From Corynespora cassiicola (Eukaryota; Ascomycota; Dothideomycetes; Pleosporales; Corynesporascaceae): 64,000 nt of DNA. Both the position numbers and the translations under genes were made by a program. The DNA lies in NCBI GenBank assembly GCA_022059125.1, contig JAEUWY010000004.1:1860001-1924000 (forward strand). Reading direction: 5' to 3'. Positions 55,581 through 64,000 of the stretch are shown here, in pieces (position 1 is the first letter of the stretch; each line of letters begins with the position of its first letter). The notes under the pieces are model-generated. The model did not search any database, had not been told where the DNA came from, and saw nothing but the letters and a program-made list of their open reading frames with translations.

Positions 55581-57998
55581 ATGTCTCCCTCATTGGAATT
55601 TATCGACAAGGTGTCGAACGAGCTTCCTATCAAGCCCGTGGGAGCAAAGGTCAACGGAGTTCCCGGTGTCGCTGCTGTGGAGCTCGAGGGATCAGACAAG
55701 CATGGTGTGGTCCTTCGCTACTTCCGAGCGTATATCGCCGACCTTTGCGAACAATTCAAAGGCGGGCATCCGGGGTAAGATATGAGCCGCCCAAGATTTC
55801 ACAGAAGCAATTGATGACGGGAAACAGATCTGCCATGGGCATGGCTGCGATCGGTGTCGCCCTGTACAAATATGTCATGAAGTTCTCCCCGAAGAACGGC
55901 AACTACTTCAACAGGGATCGATTCATTCTTTCCAATGGTAAATATCCCAAAATTTATCCCAAGATAACTCTGCTGACTTTTTTCGAGGCCACGCATGTTT
56001 GTGGCAATACCTATTCATGCATCTCGTCGGCGTTGAAGAGATGACTACAGAACAACTCAAGTCATATCACTCATCGCGAACCGATTCGATTTGCCCCGGC
56101 CACCCCGAGATTGAAAATGAAGGAGTCGAAGTAACAACTGGGCCCCTAGGCCAGGGAGTGGCGAATGCCGTAGGACTTGCCATGGCTACAAAGCATCTGG
56201 GTGCAACATACAACCGCGATGGGTTCGAAGTAGTGAACAACATGACCTGGGTCATGATTGGTGATGCCTGCTTGCAGGAAGGTGTCGGTCTTGAGGCTGT
56301 TTCTCTCGCTGGGCATTGGAAACTGAACAACCTTTGCATCATCTATGAGTATGTTCTCTCAAGAATACGTCAGGTTGTCAGACTAAATGTTACAGTAACA
56401 ACAACATCACTTGCGACGGCACGGCAGATGTAGCCAACACCGAGGACATCAACGAGAAGATGAAAGCCACTGGTTTCAACGTCATTGATGTCCTTGACGG
56501 GCATTCCAACGTGAGCTCCATCGTCCACGCCCTCCTCAGTGCCCGCAATAGCGACCGACCCACATTCATCAACATCCGCACCGTCATCGGTTTTGGATCC
56601 CTCAAGGCGGGCAATGCGGCAACCCATGGAGCAGCCCTGGGTGCCGACGATATTGTACAAATCAAGGAGTCATTTGGACTCGATCCAAAGGAACATTTCG
56701 TCCTGCCCAAGGATGTGTACAGCTTCTTTGAAGATGTCGCCCCGCGTGGAAAGCAACTTGAGGCTGATTGGTCTGCCCTCATCAACTCGTACGAGCAAAA
56801 GTACCCAGAGCTGGCCACAGAGTTCAAGCTGCGAGTAGCCGGAAAGGCCCCCGCCGACTGGAAGAAGTTCATTCCCAACAAGGAAGACTTCCCAAAGGAG
56901 CCTACGGCTACGCGAAAGTCGGCAGGTCTGGTCGGAAACCCGCTCTACGAGAACATGGCAAACTTCCTCATCGGTACCGCCGACTTGACTCCCTCTTGCA
57001 ATGTGGCATACAGCAAGAAGGTAGATTTCCAATCTGTAAGTCATTGAAGTTGATCTTGATTTGGAATTCCCGTAAGCTAACAAAATAAGCCTGATCTTCG
57101 CACTGCTTGCAACCTGAACGGCGACTATACTGGCCGATACATCCATTACGGAATCCGCGAGCATGCCATGTGCGCAATCTCAAACGGTCTGGCGGCATTC
57201 AACAAGGGAACATTCTTGCCAGTGACCAGCTCATTTTTTATGTTCTACCTGTACGCCGCGCCGGCTGTTCGCATGGGCGCACTCCAAGGCCTGCAGCAGA
57301 TCCATATCGCGACGCACGACAGCATCGGAACCGGAGAAGACGGCCCAACACACCAGCCCATCGCCCTGGCCGCCCTATACCGCGCGATGCCGAACCTGCT
57401 CTACATCCGGCCATGCGACTCCGAGGAAGTCGCAGGCGCTTTCGAGGTCGCCATCAAAGCGACCGAGACCCCCACCATCCTTTCCTTGTCGCGACAGGCA
57501 CTCCCGCAGTACCCGCAATCATCTCGCGAGGGCGTTGCGCGCGGTGCGTACGTTTTTGCAGAGGAGGACGATTTCGACGTCACGCTCATCGGTGTGGGGT
57601 CTGAGATGGTGTTTGCAATGCAGACCCGGGACCTCCTCAGGGAGGACTTTGGCATCAAGGCTCGCGTCGTGTCGTTCCCCTGCCAGCGCTTGTTCGAGCA
57701 GCAGCCCAGGGAGTACCGCCAGTCTGTGCTCAAGCCTCAAGCCGGCAAGCCGACTGTTGTTATCGAGGCGTATGCTGCGAATGGGTGGGAGCGGTATGCT
57801 GATGCTTCGATTTCTATGAGGCGCTTCGGGAAGAGCTTGCCCAGCAAGTCGGCGTACGAGTATTTCAAGTTTGAACCGAGGGTTATGGCACCGAAGATCA
57901 AATACTTGGTTGAGGAAGTGAAAAGGGATGGGATCCAGATTCTTCGTGGTGACTTTAGGGATTTGAATGGGAAGCTTGGTGTCAAGTTTGAACACTAA
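55581..57998 (+). CDS. transketolase, dihydroxyacetone-synthase (formaldehyde transketolase) type
   Basis: TPP-dependent transketolase. Dihydroxyacetone synthases transfer the C2 unit of xylulose 5-phosphate to formaldehyde, giving dihydroxyacetone and glyceraldehyde 3-phosphate. Five exons: 55581-55774, 55828-55937, 55988-56348, 56396-57035 and 57090-57998, 737 residues. Motifs: GGHPGSAMGMAAIG, HACLWQYLF, GPLGQGVANAVGLA, the TPP/Mg segment GDACLQEGVGLEAVSLAGH (about residues 193-211) into YDNNNITCDG, then GIREHAMCAISNGLAA, FLPVTSSFFMFYLYAAPAVRM and IGTGEDGPTHQP. GDACLQEG, where housekeeping transketolases have GDGCLMEG, and the FMFYLYAAPA loop are features I associate with DHAS. It ends KFEH with no PTS1, unlike yeast peroxisomal DHAS. 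Confidence 0.93.
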
Positions 57999-58511
57999 GA
58001 TCATGAAAGGGCAGTTATGAAAGGGCAAGGTGCATCTTTTTGGAGTCTGGGTTTGAATATTTTGGAAAGCTTTTGGAGGTATCGCAAGCTTTTGAAATGT
58101 GCTTGTAGCAAAGAAAAGGTCCAAATCATCTATCGCGCCTCAATGAATGATTACATCTGTAAATGATTGAGATGGCCCTGAAAACTTGTCCACGCCTCCT
58201 CTTTCTGTTGTTGCATAGCACTTATTGTGAGAATATGAGCATATATCATACCACGGCAATACCTGAGCATATGATGCGATAGATTAGAACTAGAATCGGT
58301 GGACAGTGGCGGGCTCGTGATATGATACGCACGGTGAGTTATTCACTCCATCACGAAATATACATGTAACGTTTAATGGACCATTTTCGTAACAGTATAT
58401 GAACAGTTTATCTTGAGTTGGTTTACAGAATGCTATTACCGCGTATCAAGAGGTCAAGAGTCTCTAAGCATGCTATATCAGGACACCGGATTGGCAAGGA
58501 ATGAAAATAAC
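57999..58511. other. intergenic, convergent 3' regions
   Basis: About 0.5 kb between convergent genes. Nothing further seen. Confidence 0.4.
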
Positions 58512-59930
58512 TTACAACTTAGCAACGAAGCCTTCCTGTTTACACAGTCTCTCTGCATCTTCGACAACATCCACACCATATATCATCCTTTGTACGTCCG
58601 CATCGGCCCATTTATCCGGTACGGGACCCTTGCCAGACTTCAATGCAGCAAAGATCTTATCGCGCTCTTCCTTTGCCTTTCCGGCACCGAGATGCATGTT
58701 GCGTCCATTTTCTGCCGCGAGTTCCACCAAGGCCTCTGCTCTCTCTTTCCGCACTTTTTCGTAAATCTTCAGCGCTTTGTGTATCGTCTCAGGTTTGCCA
58801 TCGGCAATCCGCTTTGGTGATAGTACTACGCCTAGGACGGCAGCGTCTTCAATTGCCTGTGCGGCACCCTGTGCGAGATGGGGTAGAGTAGGATGACAGG
58901 CGTCGCCGACAAGAGCAGTTGTCCCGTGTACCCACGTGCTCAATGGCTCGTGAACCCTCAATTTCCACTCCACAACCTCGCCCTCGGGGACCAAATCCAG
59001 CATGCGGTGAATCATAGGGCAAAAGTCACCGTATACCTGCATCATAGCGGACTTGGAACCCTTTGTAGTATAGGTCGAGTTTGGCGCTCCCGCAAAATTG
59101 GCGTCAGGCTGAGCTGTCGAGATGTTATAGATGTTCTTGTTGTCGATAGGATAAGCGATAATGTGTCGCTTCTCGCCAATCCATCTCGTGACCGTGTCCG
59201 CATCCAAAAGAGCGAGGAGCTCAGGGTCATGCTTCATTTGATCTCGGGTGAGCATGATACGGTACGCGGCCTGTCCCGTGTCCTTGGCATCCGACTTCTC
59301 TCCCAACTCTTGTAGCATAGCCACTCGAGTGTTGCTCTTCACACCGTCAGCCCCCAATAGTACATCGCACTCCACACGGTGTGGCTCGCCAGAAACAGGC
59401 GTAAGCTTAAAACTAGGCCTGGGGCCAAATTGCACCTCCGAGATGGTGCTACCTAGCTTGAACGCAATGCCCGGCTCTTTCAGGCATCCTTCATACATGG
59501 ACCCTGCCAAGCTGGCGCGGTGCCCAACCATATGCGGGTAGCCGTAAGTCTTTTGCACATAGCCAAGGTTGACGTGGCCAAGCTCTTTGTTGGTAGATCC
59601 TTCGCGAATCGATGTTTCTGCGCACTGCACACCCTCTGCCGCAATCTTGTCCCAGCAGCCTAGCCTATCAAGAATGCGTGCCATGTTCGGCGCGAGCTGG
59701 ATGCCGGCACCTACAAAGCCGAGGCCAGGGGCGGTTTCGTAAATAGTGATGTTCTTGTGGCCCGCTTTCGCCAGGGACAAGGCCGTGGCCAGCCCGCCCA
59801 TTCCTAGATCCCAAGTCAGCACATATTGACTGCGATGAACATATTAGGTCAAGCTTGAATGCAGGTGCTTGCCAGTGAATCGGATATTTAACCTACCCGC
59901 ACCAATCACTGCTATCCTGAGGTCTGCCAT
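58512..59930 (-). CDS. FAD-dependent monooxygenase, salicylate-hydroxylase-like, with PTS1
   Basis: Group A flavoprotein hydroxylase acting on aromatic acids with NAD(P)H and O2. Two minus-strand exons: 59930-59897 and 59803-58512, 441 residues; the 93-bp intron joins MADLRIAVIGAG to MGGLATALSLAKAG, completing the FAD-binding GxGxxG. Later motifs: IYETAPGLGFVGAGIQL, NMARILDRLG, DVLLGADGVKSNTR (the DG motif) and TTALVGDACHPTLPHLAQGAAQAIEDA (second FAD motif). The C-terminus VAKL ends in AKL, a type 1 peroxisomal targeting signal. An unspliced ORF from 59822 would lack the N-terminal FAD motif. Family resemblance is to salicylate hydroxylase (NahG-like); substrate not certain. Confidence 0.93.
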
Positions 59931-60855
59931 GGCAAAGATAATAGAGTACAACAATGGTTGGCAGAGATTGAAATTGCTCCTCCGCCGTTCTATATCAACA
60001 GTCGCGTCCTAATGCAGTCGGTACCATCCGATGACGGTGTAAGCGGGTGTCAAAAGTGTCACCGGCCCGGAAGAAAGTACTTCAGCGTACAAAGCATGTA
60101 CGACAAGCGCGATGCGAAATTTTTTGTACCGATACCCTGGGTCACGGCAGCAGGTACGGCATTCTAATAAACACCAGGAAATGCTGCGTCGGAAAGCCGT
60201 GGGTGGATTGGCTGAGTCACGCGGCTCTTTTCGTTTCGTTCCTGGCGCGCGTTCCCGTGGGGCCGCGGTCTCTGGGAGCGATTGATGGGGGATGAAAGGG
60301 GGGGACTGGTGATGAATGGGGCGCTGCTTCGCAGGTGCCGATCCCCACGCCCGTCCCACAGAGCCCCGCACGAAACGCCCCACCACTCTATTTCGGCTCA
60401 GCTTCGGATGTGCCTGACGGCCAAATACAACACCAGCCTTCCGATTACCAGCCAAATCAGTTGCGGAAGACGGTGAAGAGGGGCCAAAATAGCACCTCAG
60501 CATCATCGCAATACGAACAGTTGTGGGCGATTGGTAGCGTTGTTGGTTACATGGATGGCGTCCAACAGCAGTGATCAGGGGAATCGGATCCAGACCCCAG
60601 ACGAAGAGAATTGTGGGTAGCATTTGCCAGTGCGTCACCGGGGAGAGAGTGAACGGAGCCAGTCCAGCACCGTGCCGTCGAAGAGTAGCGTCGGACTCCT
60701 CACTTCCAAGGCAGATCTTCGGAAAAATTTGGCAAGGATGGAGAAATGTTCAAAAGCAGCTCGATTCGACTCGATCGCAAGCTACGCGTCGCATCCGTCG
60801 TCGAATAAATCACCCGGTGTAAAGAGCTCGTACAACGGCAATTCACCAAGCAGCA
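59931..60855. promoter_or_regulatory. divergent promoter region
   Basis: About 0.9 kb between the divergent FAD monooxygenase and tannase-family esterase, so it may coordinate both. No specific site identified by eye. Confidence 0.45.
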
Positions 60856-62531
60856 ATGAGGTGGCATTCGCTTGTCAACTTTGCGACGTTTTTGGGGACT
60901 ACGCAGGCCCTCAATTGTAGTCGAGATGCGATACAGGCGGCCCTGCCGTCGGGCGCCAGCGTGAACTTTGCTCGCCCTTTGGCAGAGAACTCGACTTTCG
61001 AGGTCCCCGAAGGCGACACTGGATACCCTACGAACCCCGTTGCGCTTCCTGCACTATGCGCCGTCTCAGTTCAGGTCCAGTCCGTCGGCAATTCGACATT
61101 TGGGTTTGGCCTCTTCCTTCCCGAGGATTGGAATGGGCGATTCTTGGCCGTTGGAAACGGAGGGTTTGCTGGAGGCATCAATTGGCTCGACATGGTAAGT
61201 TTTGTTTAATCGTTTTACCTGTTGACAAAACTGACATGACGTAGCGGCCGGGCTCAAAGTACGGTTTTGCAACCATGTCAACTGACACTGGACACAATTC
61301 ATCCTCGAGTGACGGCACCTGGGCATACAATCGACCGGACGTAAGAGAGAACTGGGGTCATCTAGCCATGCACGGCTCGGTGGTTGTCGCGAAGACTCTT
61401 ACCAAAGCCTTCTACGCAAAGGATATCTCTTACAACTACTACGCTGGTTGCTCGACAGGTGGTCGCCAAGGCCTAAAGGAAGCTGAGTTCTACCCGGAAG
61501 ATTTCGACGGAATCATGGCGGGAGCCCCCGCGTGGTGGACTACTCATCTTCAGCCGTGGACCATCAAGGTGGCTCTGTACAACCTACCTACCAGCGCAGA
61601 TTATCACATTCCTCCAGCTTTGTTCCCCGCCATTGCTCAGGAAGTGCGCAAGCAATGCGATCCTCAAGATGGCTTGGTCGACAACATCGTGTCGGATCCA
61701 GTCGGATGCAATTTCCGCATAGAGGAGCTGCTTTGCGGCGCCAACGTTACCAATGCTACATCGGCAGGATGTCTCACATCGCCCCAACTCTCTACTCTGC
61801 AAAACGTTTACAGCGATTTCGTGGGCGAGAATCAGACCTTCTTCTTCCCCCACCTCTGGCTCAGCAGCGAGCCTCAATGGATTCTTTTTGCTGGCGAAGC
61901 ACCGAACCCTCTGGGAACTGATTACGTGCGATACTTCCTTGATTTCGGCGCCGATTGGTCCTTTTACGATTTCAACGAAGATATCCAGCGACTTGCTGAC
62001 CGAGTGAATCCCGGTAACGCAAGTGTCGGTTTCGACTTGTCCGCGTTCCACAACAAGGGCGGCAAGATCCTGGCATACCACGGCATGTCCGACGGTCTGA
62101 TCCCGACCGGTGTTCTCCCATATTACTACAACCACGTCGATCGTACTCTCAAGCCAAAGGGTATCGAACTCGATAACTTCTTCCGTTCATTCTTGGTTCC
62201 GGGTATGGGCCACTGCGGTGGAACTTTCCCTGGTGTGGACGCTCCTTGGTACTTTGCCGGTGCCAACCAGGCTCAGGATTTGGCTCCCACGACTTGGGGT
62301 GTCCCTGGCTTCGAAAATGATAAAGACTACGATGCGATGTTGGCATTGATGGAATGGGTCGAAGAAGGTGTGGCCCCGGAGAAGATTATTGCGACTAAAT
62401 ACGTCGATGAAACTGCACCCGGAGAGGTGCTTCGACAGCGGCCCCTGTGCATCTACCCGAAGCAGGCCAAATATACGGGCGAGGGAGATGTAGATGACGC
62501 GAGCAGCTGGGAGTGCGCATCGCTGTATTAG
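60856..62531 (+). CDS. secreted tannase / feruloyl esterase family
   Basis: Extracellular esterase that releases phenolic acids (gallic, ferulic and related) from plant polymers or tannins. Two exons, 60856-61194 and 61245-62531 (50-bp intron, gtaagt...cgtag), 541 residues. Signal peptide MRWHSLVNFATFLGTTQA. The conserved CS-D-HC architecture is visible: nucleophile elbow AGCSTGGRQG (Cys182-Ser183), HGMSDGLIP (Asp about 396) and GMGHCGGTFPG (His436-Cys437), with the paired Cys expected to form a disulfide. Also NGGFAGGINW, YGFATMSTDTGHNSS, FYPEDFDGIMAGAPA, and many N-x-S/T glycosylation sites. It is divergent from the FAD monooxygenase, which could use a released phenolic acid. Confidence 0.95.
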
Positions 62532-63389
62532 CAGAATTTTGTTCCAGGACTTGTATATAGAGGCTTGTCGCCTCCTATAGTCTAATTTGTGTATAATTCT
62601 ATCACATTATCCTAGTCTGATACCCAACTTATTCGGTAAAGCATCTTAAGGCAGGCGCAAGTTAACGCATCTGCCGGCACTGTTTTTCCTGCTTGATATG
62701 TAGATGTTGACTAGGCACCGCACTGAGTGAGCGAATGGTTGGCGGCACACTCTTCGTTCTCTTTGACTGGGGAGAGGCTTCTAGTTTTTGCCCCTCTCTA
62801 ATATTAGGAGAGAGCGTGTTATCTCACAGCGATCCGAAGAGGTGCGATCTTGTCCTACCTAGGCATTGGTTCGCCGAGTTCTTACTACTTACAACTGTTA
62901 GATTGGAGGAGCCTCTGGAAAGTTGTAACTCTCGGTAGACCTTCTTAATGAAATCGATTCGTAAGCAAAGTGTAATGCCAAGGACCTTCTAATGTTGAAA
63001 GACCCCATCGAGATCTACCTAGCGCTTTTTTGTTCTCCAGAAACTTAGCGGGGATATGCTAAACCAATCCTTTCAGTCGCATCTCTCTTCCGTCTGCTTA
63101 GGGTGAGAAATAGAGTTTTGGTCTGATCACATGACAACTGGGTCCTTTATCTGTAACCTTTCGAAAATGCCCACTTCCCTTTTCTCAGAGCTTTTATAGA
63201 ATATGGCGCGTACCTATTAAACAACGTTTACCGTCTTTTGTATTGTTCCAGGCTTTCTTGAGATTGTACTCGCTAAGCAAAAGCCTTCATTATCGAAATA
63301 GAAAGGTGTGTCATGAAGTAAACTGAAGGGGCGCTATATAATCATGTTGATTGGCTAAAACTCACGCAGATTGCAAAACCAACCTTAAG
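62532..63389. other. intergenic region
   Basis: About 0.86 kb, AT-rich; promoter of the following gene (TATA listed separately). No other feature. Confidence 0.4.
63335..63341 (+). promoter_or_regulatory. TATA box of NTF2-like gene
   Basis: TATATAA about 50 bp upstream of the ATG at 63390. Confidence 0.4.
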
Positions 63390-63785
63390 ATGGTTACCAC
63401 AAACACCAAGACCATCTCAACCTCGGAATATGACGATGTCATAAAGACTGTCAACAAGTATGTCGAAGGACTTCGCGTTGGTAGTATAGAAATCGCTTCT
63501 TCCGCCTTTCACGACGACGCCACAATGTACGGATACGTCAGCATGGGTGGAGACATGCTTGCTGGGCCCATTTCAAACCTTTGGGATTACATGAAAGAGC
63601 ACGGGAGTGCACCAGAAATTAAGACTCGCCTCGATGTCATTGCCATGACCCCTACTACTGCTGTCGTTCGCGTCGATATGGAGCAGGATGCGTCTGGAGC
63701 CGACTATACTGATTTCCACACTCTAATCAAAATTGAAAATGATTGGCAGATCATCGCCAAAGTTTTCCACAAATATAATGGCTAG
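63390..63785 (+). CDS. small NTF2-like/SnoaL-like protein (putative lumazine-binding type)
   Basis: Single-exon gene of 131 codons; I set the start at MVTTNTKTISTSEYDDVIKT because the upstream in-frame extension to 63351 lies beside the TATA box. Layout of the NTF2 superfamily: helical VIKTVNKYVEGLRVGSIEIA, then FHDDATMYGYV, the strands KTRLDVIAMTPTTAVVRVDM, and the C-terminal DFHTLIKIENDWQIIAKVFHKY. The ending WxIxxKVFH is typical of Pfam lumazine-binding-like (Lumazine_bd_2) proteins, which are often annotated without known function. No signal peptide. Last gene in the 47-64 kb run; it may act as a small cyclase or isomerase, but this is a guess. Confidence 0.8.
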   Translation: MVTTNTKTISTSEYDDVIKTVNKYVEGLRVGSIEIASSAFHDDATMYGYVSMGGDMLAGPISNLWDYMKEHGSAPEIKTRLDVIAMTPTTAVVRVDMEQDASGADYTDFHTLIKIENDWQIIAKVFHKYNG

Positions 63786-64000
63786 GCAAGAAAATAGAGG
63801 ATCTGAGTTGCAATGCTTAGTTTTGTAAGCTTTTGGGAATTAGTTATTATGCGATTACATCTCTTTTCATATGAGGAAACATTATTGCATCAATCCCAAG
63901 ATTCTAAAAGCTCATAAGTCGAAACTTGTTATATACATGCGTCAGATTCACATGAGGCAGTTGAAAATCTCATTTCGCGTCAAGATACGAGTATATGAAG
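63786..64000. other. 3' flank to window end
   Basis: AT-rich 3' flank; no feature. Confidence 0.4.

Overview
The window is nuclear DNA of a filamentous ascomycete (Pezizomycotina; a Dothideomycetes-like fungus would fit, but that is inference). The evidence is split genes with short introns of about 45-80 bp (GTRNGT donors, CTNAC branch sites, YAG acceptors), fungal-only families (Zn2Cys6 regulator, DUF3431, DUF1770, tannase), and compact GC-richer housekeeping blocks alternating with AT-richer, gene-poor stretches. I saw no tRNA, rRNA, CRISPR array or intact transposon. Exon joints were placed by eye from splice consensus and reading frame.

Layout. 0-13 kb is a conserved housekeeping block: a 5'-truncated Dus1-type tRNA-dihydrouridine synthase, a zinc-ribbon-like hypothetical, 40S ribosomal protein S18 (uS13), vacuolar carboxypeptidase Y, the SBDS/Sdo1 ribosome maturation factor and a Ser-rich protein with an orphan C-terminal domain. 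13-22 kb is sparser: a secreted CE1-type esterase, a DEDDh RNA exonuclease, a membrane-anchored DUF3431 protein and a doubtful small protein. At 22.7-24.4 kb a DUF1770 gene and calcineurin B are divergently paired. 25-31 kb holds a broken alpha/beta hydrolase, a possible 80-aa gene and an intact HSL-type hydrolase. 31-44 kb holds a secreted glucose/sorbosone dehydrogenase-like protein, a hydrolase-like/SnoaL-like fusion, a decayed RING relic followed by an intact RING gene, an isochorismatase-like hydrolase, a seven-helix membrane protein and a predicted secreted agmatinase. A decayed FAD monooxygenase relic lies at about 44.8-45.2 kb.

47-64 kb is the most interesting part: a contiguous run of eight genes that looks like a catabolic or specialised-metabolism cluster. 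It has a Rieske non-haem-iron oxygenase, a 3beta-HSD/epimerase-type reductase, a trans-enoyl-reductase-like MDR dehydrogenase, a Zn2Cys6 regulator, a dihydroxyacetone-synthase-type transketolase, a salicylate-hydroxylase-like FAD monooxygenase ending in the peroxisomal signal AKL, a secreted tannase/feruloyl esterase and a small NTF2-like protein. My hypothesis is extracellular release of a phenolic acid, oxidative (possibly O-demethylating) ring metabolism, and capture of the released formaldehyde by dihydroxyacetone synthase. The gene content is read from sequence; the pathway is inference.
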